Source: an uncultured Eubacteriales bacterium (lineage in GTDB: Bacteria; Bacillota_A; Clostridia; Oscillospirales; Oscillospiraceae). Taken from it: a stretch of 47,815 nucleotides of DNA. Within the stretch, counting starts at the first letter, position 1; the number at the start of each line of letters is the position of its first letter. A program made the translations under genes and the position numbers. The notes under the pieces were generated by a model, which saw nothing but the letters and a program-made list of their open reading frames with translations, made no database searches and was not told the origin of the DNA. The stretch covers positions 1 to 47,815 of the forward strand of contig ONPY01000016.1 in the NCBI GenBank assembly GCA_900319835.1, read 5' to 3'. Of the stretch, positions 1 to 6,949 are shown piece by piece.

Positions 1-84
1 TTCCCATTCCGAACACAGAAGTTAAGCTCACCAGTGCCGAAAATACTTGTCTGGCGACGGACTGGAAAGATAGGTCAACGCCAA
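1..84 (+). rRNA. rrf: 5S ribosomal RNA, 3' part (truncated by window edge)
   Basis: The window opens inside a 5S rRNA gene. The stretch with 'gaacacagaagttaagctc' and the closing arm 'ggtcaacgcca' matches the conserved loops and 3' strand of bacterial 5S rRNA. About the first third of the gene lies upstream of the window. A 16S-23S-5S operon is therefore expected just to the left (inference). The 3' end is approximate, set where the sequence runs into the terminator hairpin. Confidence 0.93.
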
Positions 85-87
85 CAC

Positions 88-122
88 AAAGCCCCGAGAT
101 TCATCTCGGGGCTTTGCTTTTC
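88..122 (+). terminator. Intrinsic terminator of the rRNA operon
   Basis: A perfect 13-bp stem (aaagccccgagat / atctcggggcttt) with a 2-nt loop follows the 5S gene within a few bases and leads into a T-rich stretch. This is a standard Rho-independent terminator for the rRNA operon. Confidence 0.88.
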
Positions 123-127
123 TGATA

Positions 128-165
128 GCTAAAAAACGAACGCCTTCGGGAAACCGAAGGCGTTT
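128..165 (-). terminator. Intrinsic terminator for the minus-strand glycosyltransferase
   Basis: An 11-bp stem (aacgccttcgg / ccgaaggcgtt) with a GAAA-type loop lies just beyond the stop codon of the glycosyltransferase. Read on the minus strand it is followed by a run of six T. It insulates that gene from the converging rRNA operon. Confidence 0.85.
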
Positions 166-173
166 GCAGTTGG

Positions 174-1112
174 TTATTCCGTCAGCTGCTTATAGCGCTC
201 CTGCAGCCGGATGAGCTGCATCTCAAAGTCCTGACGGTTCTTGTGGACCATGGTCTGGAGGATGAGCCCGGAGAAGAGACTCAAAATCGCGGCAATTGCC
301 ACAAAGCCCGAAACGATCAGCGTTGGGAAGCGGGCCACAAGCCCGGTGCGGAAGTACTCCAGCAGAACCGGAATGAACAGCACGGCGGCGATCAGAAGCA
401 GCAGCAGGGCAAGCAGGCCAAAAAAGGTCATCGGCTTGTAGTTGCGGAAGAGCCGCACGATGGTGCGCAGCACCTTGAAGCCGTCGGAGTAGGTGTTGAG
501 CTTGGACTCACTCCCCTCGGGGCGGTCGCGGTACTGGATGACCACGGTCTCGAGCTGCATGTTTTTGTCGATGGCGTGGATGCTCATCTCGGTTTCGATC
601 TCAAAGCCCTTGGACAGCACGGGAAAGCTCTTGACGAACTGATAGCTGAAGGCGCGGTAGCCGGTCATGATGTCGCGGATGGAGCTGCCAAACAGGGCGT
701 TGATGCTCCAGCGCACCAGCCGGTTGCCGAAGTTGTGGAAGGGGCGCTTGTTTTCCGTGAAATACGTGGCGGAGAGCCGGTCGCCCACCACCATGTCCGC
801 CTGTTTTTCCAGCACCAGCGCGGCCATCTCGGGCGCGTACTCGGCGGGATAGGTGTCGTCCCCGTCCACCATCAGATAACATCTGGCGTCGATCTCGCGG
901 AACATGCGGCGGATGACGTTGCCCTTGCCCTGCTGGTACTCCTGCCGGACAACGGCGCCGGCGGCGGCCGCGATGTCGGCGGTGCCGTCGGTGGAGTTGT
1001 TGTCATAGACGTAAACGACCGCCTCCGGCAACACCCGGCGGTAGTCCTCCACCACCTTGCGGATGGTGACGGCCTCGTTATAGCAGGGGATCAAAACGGC
1101 GATGGTGTCCAT
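174..1112 (-). CDS. Family 2 glycosyltransferase with C-terminal membrane anchor (polyprenyl-phosphate sugar type)
   Basis: The 312-residue protein starts with a GT-A nucleotide-sugar fold ('AVLIPCYNE'). It carries the DxD-type metal motif DGDD at about residues 83-86 and the 'IRDIMTGYRAF' segment typical of DPM/GtrB-like enzymes at about 145-155. Two membrane helices (about 229-251 and 263-288) end the protein. By family it would move a sugar from an NDP donor to a polyprenyl phosphate at the cytoplasmic face. The ATG at 1112 is chosen because AGGAGG sits 7 nt upstream; a longer frame reaches 1241 but has no ribosome site. It is divergent from two membrane proteins that could use the lipid-linked sugar (inference). 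The exact sugar cannot be read from sequence. Confidence 0.88.
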   Translation of the reverse strand: MDTIAVLIPCYNEAVTIRKVVEDYRRVLPEAVVYVYDNNSTDGTADIAAAAGAVVRQEYQQGKGNVIRRMFREIDARCYLMVDGDDTYPAEYAPEMAALVLEKQADMVVGDRLSATYFTENKRPFHNFGNRLVRWSINALFGSSIRDIMTGYRAFSYQFVKSFPVLSKGFEIETEMSIHAIDKNMQLETVVIQYRDRPEGSESKLNTYSDGFKVLRTIVRLFRNYKPMTFFGLLALLLLLIAAVLFIPVLLEYFRTGLVARFPTLIVSGFVAIAAILSLFSGLILQTMVHKNRQDFEMQLIRLQERYKQLTE

Positions 1113-1140
1113 GGCGGCCTCCTGAAAAGACGTTGTCATC

Positions 1141-1169
1141 AGTATAGCACAGGGTTTGGACAAATTCAA
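1141..1169 (-). promoter_or_regulatory. SigA-type promoter for the glycosyltransferase
   Basis: On the minus strand, TTGAAT and TATACT are separated by exactly 17 nt. The -10 lies about 30 nt upstream of the chosen start codon. It overlaps the region divergent from the promoter of the next gene. Confidence 0.65.
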
Positions 1170-1208
1170 TTCACATTCCCCGCGCCGCGCGTCATTTGGC
1201 TTTTTTCG

Positions 1209-1237
1209 TTGCCGGTCAGGGTCGTATATGATATAAT
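1209..1237 (+). promoter_or_regulatory. SigA-type promoter for the membrane protein gene
   Basis: TTGCCG and a perfect TATAAT are spaced by 17 nt, about 35 nt before the start codon at 1273. Confidence 0.7.
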
Positions 1238-1272
1238 ACAATCATTCATATCCGAAAAATGGGAGGATCCCC

Positions 1273-2637
1273 ATGCAAAAGGATCGCACAAAAAACAAGA
1301 TCTGGTGGTGGCGGCTGATCGGGCTGCTGCTGATCCTGTTTTATCTGACCTTTGCGCTGACTGACGGACCCCACACCTACGCGGATTCCGCCAGCTATAT
1401 CGAGATGGACTTTGCGCGGGAGCCGATGTACGCGCTGTTTCTCTGGGTTATCCGGCTGGCCTGCGGCAGCCTCGGCGGCGACGCTGCGCTACGGGCGGCG
1501 GTGATTGTCCAGAGCCTGATCGCGGCCTGGTCTGCCCTCGTCTTTGCAAGGACGGTCTCGGAGCTGTTCAACCTGTCCCGGCTGGAAGATGCGGCAGTGA
1601 CGCTCTGCGCGGTGTTTCCCTCGCTGATGTGCCGCTTTGTCGCCAACCGGCGGATGATGTACAGCTGCTCCATCCTGTCCGAGGCGCTGGCCATGCCGCT
1701 GTTCCTGGTGTTTTTTGCCTGCCTGCTGCGCTGCGTGATCCAGGGCGGAAAGCAGACGGCGCGGGACGCGGCGTTCTGGAGCCTGGTGCTGATTTCCGTG
1801 CGCAAGCAGATGTACATCACGCTGCCGCTGCTGGCGCTGACGCTGCTCTACCGCGGCGTCAGGGAAAAGCGCTTCCTGGCCCGGCTTCTCTCGGCGGTGG
1901 TGCTCTCGGCGGCGGTGCTGCTGGCAAACAACCTCCTGGACCGGGGCTACAATTACCTGCTGCGGGGTGAAGCCAAGCCCCACACCGGGGATATGCGCTT
2001 TGTCACCACCATGCTGCTGTACAACGCGCGTCCGGGGGACGAGCAGGCCATTGCCGACCCGGAGCTCAGGGATCTGTATAACACGATCATCCGCACGGCG
2101 GACGAGAACCGGTATCTGGGCAGCTATGCCCCAAAGGACTGGTTCGGCCGGGCGGCACATTTCAGCCAGAACTACGACAACATCCAGTTTATCTGCCTGC
2201 GGGACACCGCCCGGCCCTTTGCCCGGGCCAAATTTGGCGGGGATGAAACCGCCGTCAGCCTGGAGCTGGACCGCATCAACAACGGGCTGAACGCGGCGCT
2301 GCTTCCCGGCGGCTGGACGCGGCTGCTGCGCACGGCCAGCGACAGCTTTTTTGTGGGCCTGCTGACCACGGCGCTCGCCTTTTCGCGGCGTCTGGTGCCG
2401 GCGGCGGTGCTGCTGTATTTGGCGCTGCTGGCACTGCTGGTCTGGTGTATCCGTCGCCGGCAGGTCCGAGCGGCGGAGTTCGGCCTGCTGGCCCTGGCGG
2501 CGATCGCGGCAAACGTGGGCCTGGTCTCGCTCACGATTTTCTGCCAGGCGCGCTATACGATCTACAACATGGGCATCTTTTACACGGCGCTGTTCCTGCT
2601 GGCGCGGGCGTTCCTGCGGGGGAGAAAACAAGCGTAA
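1273..2637 (+). CDS. Polytopic membrane protein, probable GT-C-type glycosyltransferase or glycan-related protein
   Basis: The 454-residue protein has an N-terminal cytoplasmic basic stretch, then about ten hydrophobic segments. Between the first two helices it has a short extracellular loop with acidic residues ('YADSASYIEMDF', about residues 37-48), the place where GT-C enzymes keep their catalytic Asp/Glu. A larger soluble loop around residues 220-330 separates two membrane blocks. I do not recognise a named family; the GT-C idea rests on topology, the acidic first loop and the neighbouring glycosyltransferase. GGAGG sits 5 nt before the ATG. It is probably co-transcribed with the next gene, about 105 nt downstream. 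Confidence 0.75.
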   Translation: MQKDRTKNKIWWWRLIGLLLILFYLTFALTDGPHTYADSASYIEMDFAREPMYALFLWVIRLACGSLGGDAALRAAVIVQSLIAAWSALVFARTVSELFNLSRLEDAAVTLCAVFPSLMCRFVANRRMMYSCSILSEALAMPLFLVFFACLLRCVIQGGKQTARDAAFWSLVLISVRKQMYITLPLLALTLLYRGVREKRFLARLLSAVVLSAAVLLANNLLDRGYNYLLRGEAKPHTGDMRFVTTMLLYNARPGDEQAIADPELRDLYNTIIRTADENRYLGSYAPKDWFGRAAHFSQNYDNIQFICLRDTARPFARAKFGGDETAVSLELDRINNGLNAALLPGGWTRLLRTASDSFFVGLLTTALAFSRRLVPAAVLLYLALLALLVWCIRRRQVRAAEFGLLALAAIAANVGLVSLTIFCQARYTIYNMGIFYTALFLLARAFLRGRKQA

Positions 2638-2743
2638 AAAACGAACGAGAAGCGAATGGCGACAGCGGCGTCTGGTTTTTCGACAAGAATCCGGACGCCG
2701 GGGATCCGTCCGGGCTGGGGCCGACGCTTGGGGAGGGAAACGC

Positions 2744-4450
2744 GTGATCGAAAAACTGCTGCAGCTGCTGCGGCTCGCGCTTACGCTGCTCGCCTGCTGC
2801 GGGTATTTGCGCGCCTGTATGCGCGCCTTCCGCCTGCGGGCGGAGCTTGCGCTGCCGGTCAGCCTCTCCGCCATAGGCCTTGTGATGCTCCTGGGCGGGG
2901 TGCTGGGCGTGCTGGTGCCGACGGTGTGGCTGCTGCTGGCCGTGGGCCTGGGGCTCGCGGCTTTGTCCGTGGTCAGGCGGGAGAGCCTGCGGGGGCTGAA
3001 AACACCGGGCATGGTGTTTTTCTGCGCCTGTGCGGTGTTTTTCTTCCTGCTGCTCCACGGCAGCCGCCTCAGCCATATCGACAATTACAGCCACTGGGGC
3101 GCGATCCTGAAGCTGATCGAGGGAGGCGACGCGCTGCCGGCGCACAACCGCCTGGTCTATTTCCCGGCCTACCCCACCGGGAGCTCACTGCTGATCTATT
3201 TCTTCGTCAAATCCGCGGGCATTCACGCCGAGTGGTACTGGGCCTGGAGCCAGAGCCTGCTGCTGGCGGCCTGTGCCGCGCCTCTGTTGTGTTTTGCGGA
3301 GGGGGTGGGGAAGCGCCGGCTGCGCCTCTGCCTCACCGGGCTGTCCCTGCTGTGCGCGCTGGTCTGTCTCTGCGGCAACACGGATCTGACGGATCTGCTG
3401 GTGGACACGCTGGTGCCCATGCTGGGCCTTGCCGGCGCGCTGCTCTGCCTGCGCGAGCGCGAGCGGCTGCAGAAGCTCGCCGCACCTCTGACGGTGCTCG
3501 CGGCCTACCTGCCGATGATCAAAAACAGCGGCTGGTTCTTTGCCGGGCTGCTGGTGATCCTCGCCCTCAGCCTGGGGCCGAAGGGCGGAAAGCGGCTGAA
3601 AGCGCCGGGCTCCATGCTGCTGGGGATGCTGGCGGCAAACTGCCTGTGGGCCTGGCATGTGCGCACGGCCTTTGAAAACGGCCTGAACTCCTATCATGCG
3701 GTCAGCCTGCAGCGCTTCCGCACCGCCTTCGGGGAGAAGAGCGCGGAGGATTTGCGCGGCATCACCCTCGCCGTGGTCCGGGCGACCGTGCGGGAGGGGC
3801 GGCTTGTCTGGCTGCTGCTGGCCGCGGCGGCGGTGCTGCTGATCTGCCTTGCGGGCAGGGACCGGTGCCTGCGCCGTCTGAGCCTGGGGGCCTGCGCCGC
3901 CTGGCTGCTCTATCTCGTCAGCCTGCTGGGGATGTATTTCTTCTCCATGAGCGTGGGCGAGGCGCTGCACGCTGCGGCCTTTGACCGCTACTACCGCATC
4001 ATCACGGTGTTTCTCACGGGCTGGCTCTGGGCGCTTACGCTGTTGGCACTGCCGGGCCTTGCAGAAACCAGACGGCTGCCCGCGGCGATCGCGGTCTGTG
4101 CGCTGCTGCTGGGTCTCTGCGCGCCGCATCCGGCCTATCTCATGCGGCAGTCGCGGCGGGTGGACGACTCTCTGGCGCTGCGCATGGAGTTTGACGCGCT
4201 GATCAAAGCGTACAACATTCCGCCGGAGCAGAGGTATTTGGTGCTGACCTCGCCGGAGCATGAGATCCTCGGCCGCGTCATGTGTACCTATCTGCTTTGG
4301 CCGACGAACACTGTGGTCTGCACCGAGCCGGAGGGGCTTGCGGGGGCGCGCGGCGGCATGGACTATTACATCGTGCTCGACGAGACGGAAGCGGCGCGGG
4401 CGCTGCTGAAGGAGCTGGGCACCGACGCCCCCTGCGGCTGGCTGGGGTAG
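2744..4450 (+). CDS. Polytopic membrane protein, probable GT-C superfamily
   Basis: The 568-residue protein has about twelve predicted membrane helices and a roughly 110-residue soluble tail. After the fourth helix it has 'HIDNYSHWGAILK' followed by 'YFPAYPTGSSLL'. This pairing of an acidic residue in the first large loop with a Y-P-x-G-S motif resembles uncharacterised membrane glycosyltransferases of Firmicutes (recollection, not a search). The start is GTG, with GGAGGG 6 nt upstream. With the upstream membrane protein and divergent GT2 it forms a likely three-gene envelope-polysaccharide module. It ends before a bidirectional terminator. The function is inferred only. Confidence 0.78.
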   Translation: MIEKLLQLLRLALTLLACCGYLRACMRAFRLRAELALPVSLSAIGLVMLLGGVLGVLVPTVWLLLAVGLGLAALSVVRRESLRGLKTPGMVFFCACAVFFFLLLHGSRLSHIDNYSHWGAILKLIEGGDALPAHNRLVYFPAYPTGSSLLIYFFVKSAGIHAEWYWAWSQSLLLAACAAPLLCFAEGVGKRRLRLCLTGLSLLCALVCLCGNTDLTDLLVDTLVPMLGLAGALLCLRERERLQKLAAPLTVLAAYLPMIKNSGWFFAGLLVILALSLGPKGGKRLKAPGSMLLGMLAANCLWAWHVRTAFENGLNSYHAVSLQRFRTAFGEKSAEDLRGITLAVVRATVREGRLVWLLLAAAAVLLICLAGRDRCLRRLSLGACAAWLLYLVSLLGMYFFSMSVGEALHAAAFDRYYRIITVFLTGWLWALTLLALPGLAETRRLPAAIAVCALLLGLCAPHPAYLMRQSRRVDDSLALRMEFDALIKAYNIPPEQRYLVLTSPEHEILGRVMCTYLLWPTNTVVCTEPEGLAGARGGMDYYIVLDETEAARALLKELGTDAPCGWLG

Positions 4451-4507
4451 TATTGAACAGGGGGCGGCTTGACTCCTGCGGACACGTCCCCTGATGCAGA
4501 AAAACCT

Positions 4508-4568
4508 ATATAAAACTCCCCTGCGGGGCGTTCGAAAAAGGAACAGCTCCGCAGGGGAGTTTTTGTAT
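4508..4568. terminator. Bidirectional intrinsic terminator
   Basis: A 15-bp inverted repeat (aaaactcccctgcgg / ccgcaggggagtttt) with a 22-nt loop lies between the converging membrane-protein gene and the small membrane-protein gene. It has T-runs on both strands. Confidence 0.85.
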
Positions 4569-4577
4569 AAACCGGTC

Positions 4578-4772
4578 TCAGTGCCTCCTCGCGTAGGCGA
4601 ACATCCACACCACGATGACCACCAGCGCGGCCACCACCGCGATGCCCAGCACCGCGTTGACCGCGCCGCTGAGAAGGCCGAAGGCGCCGGAGACGATCTT
4701 CACCAGCAGCACCACCAGGGCGATGGCGACAGCGGCGGCGAGGATTGCGTATATGAGCTTTTTACTGTTCAT
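4578..4772 (-). CDS. Small hydrophobic membrane protein, unknown function
   Basis: This 64-residue protein is almost entirely two hydrophobic segments (about residues 5-26 and 31-58). A glycine/alanine-rich hinge joins them, and it ends in basic 'ARRH'. AGGAGG lies 8 nt before the ATG, supporting real translation despite the small size. It is the last gene of the minus-strand series, about 40 nt after rluD. I recognise no family. Confidence 0.7.
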   Translation of the reverse strand: MNSKKLIYAILAAAVAIALVVLLVKIVSGAFGLLSGAVNAVLGIAVVAALVVIVVWMFAYARRH

Positions 4773-4812
4773 CTTTGTCCTCCTTTTTGCGGCGGAGCGC
4801 GCCGCTCCACAA

Positions 4813-5733
4813 TCAGATCTCGGGTCCCAGGCGGGAGAGAACGTCCAAAAAGTACTCCGGCAGCGGGCTCGCCAGGGTCAGCTCCTCGCCGCTGCGCGGG
4901 TGGATCAGCCGCAGCCGCCTTGCGTGCAGACACTGGCCCTCCAGCCCCTTGTCGGGGCATTTGGCGCCGTAGAGCCCGTCACCCAGCAGGGGATGGCCGA
5001 GGGAGGCCATGTGGACCCGGATCTGGTGGGTGCGCCCGGTCTCCAGCCGGCAGCGGATGTGGGTGTAGCCCTTGTAGGCGGCGAGCTTCTCCCAGTGGGT
5101 GACGGCGGCCTTGCTGTTTTTCTCCGTGACGGCCATGCGCTTGCGGTCGATAGGGTGGCGGCCGATGGGCCGGTCCACGGTGCCGGACTGCTCCCGAAAG
5201 CTGCCGCAGGCCACGGCCTCATACACCCGGTACAGGCTGTGATCGGCCAACTGCGCCGACAGCCCCTGGTGGGTAAAGTCGTTCTTCGCAGCCACCAGCA
5301 GGCCGGAGGTGTCCTTGTCGATGCGATGGACGATGCCGGGCCTTTTCGCCCCGCCGACGCCGGAGAGGGAGTCCCCGCAGTGATAGAGCAGGGCGTTGAC
5401 CAGGGTGCCGTCCGGGTGACCGGGCGCCGGGTGGACCACAAGCCCCCGGGGCTTGTTGACCACAATGAGATCCTTGTCCTCATAGACTACGTCCAGCGGG
5501 ATGTCCTGGGGCTCCAGCGGCAGCTCCTCCGTCTCGGGCAGCACAAAGTCCACCAGATCGCCCTCGGCGGCCCGGGCGTTCTTCTTCGCCGGGCGGCCGT
5601 TGAGCGCTACGGCCCCCTGCTCCATGCACTTTTGAATCAAACTGCGCGAGAGCTCCGGGAAAACGCGCGCGAGGAGAGCGTCGATCCGTTCTCCGCTCTC
5701 CTCGGCTGAAATCTGTATCCGTTCGCCGTCCAT
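4813..5733 (-). CDS. rluD: RluD-family pseudouridine synthase (large-subunit rRNA)
   Basis: The 306-residue protein isomerises uridines to pseudouridine in 23S rRNA. An S4-like RNA-binding domain (about residues 15-65, 'ERIDALLARVFPELSRSLIQ') precedes the catalytic domain. The signature HRIDKDTSG is at about 136-144, with Asp139 as the catalytic residue. 'GRTHQIRVHMASLGHPLLGD' near the C terminus is also typical. The ATG at 5733 overlaps the lspA stop as TGATG, so translational coupling is likely; a GTG three bases earlier is an alternative. lspA-rluD adjacency is common in Firmicutes. The target uridines (RluC or RluD class) cannot be settled from sequence. Confidence 0.93.
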   Translation of the reverse strand: MDGERIQISAEESGERIDALLARVFPELSRSLIQKCMEQGAVALNGRPAKKNARAAEGDLVDFVLPETEELPLEPQDIPLDVVYEDKDLIVVNKPRGLVVHPAPGHPDGTLVNALLYHCGDSLSGVGGAKRPGIVHRIDKDTSGLLVAAKNDFTHQGLSAQLADHSLYRVYEAVACGSFREQSGTVDRPIGRHPIDRKRMAVTEKNSKAAVTHWEKLAAYKGYTHIRCRLETGRTHQIRVHMASLGHPLLGDGLYGAKCPDKGLEGQCLHARRLRLIHPRSGEELTLASPLPEYFLDVLSRLGPEI

Positions 5734-6788
5734 CACTTGAACTCGGCCAGAATGTCGTCCAGGCTGAAGTCCTCGCTGATCTCAGGCTGCGGCGCGGGCT
5801 TGGGGGCTGCCGCGGGCTTGGGAGCCTGGACCGGCTGGGGCGCAGGCTGGGGCGCGGGTGCGGGCTGGGGCGCGGGGGCGGCCTTGGGCGCGGGGGCGGG
5901 AGCCGGCTCCTCCCGGACGGCGGGCCTGCGGGCAGGTTTCCGCGGTGCGGGTGCGGGCACTTCCTCGGCCTCCATCACGCGTCCGGCGTAGCTGTCGGCG
6001 CGGCGGGCCTCCACACGGGCGTTGGCGCGCTCCCAGGCGGCAAAGGGATCGTCGTCTGCGGCGGGTGCGGGCTGGGGCGCGGGGGCGGGAGCCGCCTCGG
6101 CCTGGCGGCGCATGGCGGCGCGCTGCTGGGCCTTGTACTCCTCGTACTCCTTCTCGTACTTGTCCTGGCGGGCTTTCCGATTGGCACGCACGGCGGACTG
6201 TCTGGGCGCGGGCTCTTCCTCTGGCTCCTCCTCTTCGGCGGCGGCCTTGGCCTTCTTGCCGGCCTTGCCCTTCTTGCGGGGCTTGGGCTCCTCTTCCTCT
6301 TCTTCCTCCTCCTCGTCCTCATAGAGCTCTTCGACGTCCTCCTCGGGCTTCTCGAAGAACATGGCAAGGGCAAAGACGATGGCGAAGACGGTAATGAAGA
6401 TGTCGGCCACGTTGAAGATGGCGAAGTTGAACAGCTCCACCTTGAACATGTCCTGGACATAGCCGTAGATGACCCGGTCGATCATGTTGCCGAGACCGCC
6501 GGCGGCCACCAGAACCAGACTCCAGCGGGCCAGCTTGCCCTGGATAAAGTTGGTGGCCAGGGCAATGATCACCAGCAGCACAAACACGCCGGTTGCGATG
6601 ATAAAGTAGATGCGGGCGCCGCTTCCGCTGAGGAAGCCGAAGGCCGCGCCGGTGTTGTGGATGTTGACAAGGCTGATGACGCCGGGGATGAACTTGACGA
6701 TATCGGTGCCGAACAGCGTGTTGGAAACCCAGAACTTGACGGCCTGGTCGATGATGATAACCAGAATGCCTACGATCGAGTATAACAT
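5733..6788 (-). CDS. lspA: Lipoprotein signal peptidase (signal peptidase II) with a long C-terminal tail
   Basis: The first 145 residues are a standard LspA. It has four membrane helices, the 'HNTGAAFG' motif (about 44-51), and the two catalytic aspartates in 'GNMIDRV' (Asp104) and 'FNVADIFI' (Asp129). It cleaves prolipoproteins at the lipid-modified Cys in the membrane. Unusually, about 200 further residues follow: an acidic run rich in E (about 148-165), K/A/E stretches, then P/A-rich repeats of 'PAPAP' and 'APKPA' type. It closes with a defined hydrophobic/acidic tip, 'EDFSLDDILAEFK'. LspA proteins are usually 150-170 residues. The frame is open throughout and couples to rluD by TGATG, so the tail belongs to the gene. 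GGAGAG precedes the ATG. Confidence 0.93.
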   Translation of the reverse strand: MLYSIVGILVIIIDQAVKFWVSNTLFGTDIVKFIPGVISLVNIHNTGAAFGFLSGSGARIYFIIATGVFVLLVIIALATNFIQGKLARWSLVLVAAGGLGNMIDRVIYGYVQDMFKVELFNFAIFNVADIFITVFAIVFALAMFFEKPEEDVEELYEDEEEEEEEEEPKPRKKGKAGKKAKAAAEEEEPEEEPAPRQSAVRANRKARQDKYEKEYEEYKAQQRAAMRRQAEAAPAPAPQPAPAADDDPFAAWERANARVEARRADSYAGRVMEAEEVPAPAPRKPARRPAVREEPAPAPAPKAAPAPQPAPAPQPAPQPVQAPKPAAAPKPAPQPEISEDFSLDDILAEFK

Positions 6789-6835
6789 AGACTCTCCAAT
6801 CTGCCGGGAAGGGGAACCCGGCGCGCGGTTATTTG

Positions 6836-6946
6836 AATAAGCCGCCCCTGAAAGGGGAGGTGCCTCGAAGAGGCGGAGGGGTTTTACAACTTGGAGCGCC
6901 CCCGATCTCTCTTCGGTCGACAGCTCCCGAAAAGGGGAGCCTTATT
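6836..6946. repeat. Palindromic interspersed repeat (family A) between ileS and lspA
   Basis: The gap between ileS and lspA holds 'cccctgaaaggggaggtgcc' followed by 'tcgaagaggcggaggggt' and, further on, a mirrored 'ctcccgaaaaggggagcc'. The same layout (a short CCCCTTT/AAAGGGG hairpin, 'aggtg', a small GC hairpin, 'cggaggg') occurs at 13885-13981, 21376-21478, 40771-40880 and 42596-42701. Confidence 0.7.
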
Positions 6947-6949
6947 GCA

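Noticed and set aside
2656..3675. Plus-strand frame overlapping the second membrane protein
   Set aside because: It is out of frame with the GTG gene, alanine/arginine/glycine-rich, and lacks membrane helices or motifs.
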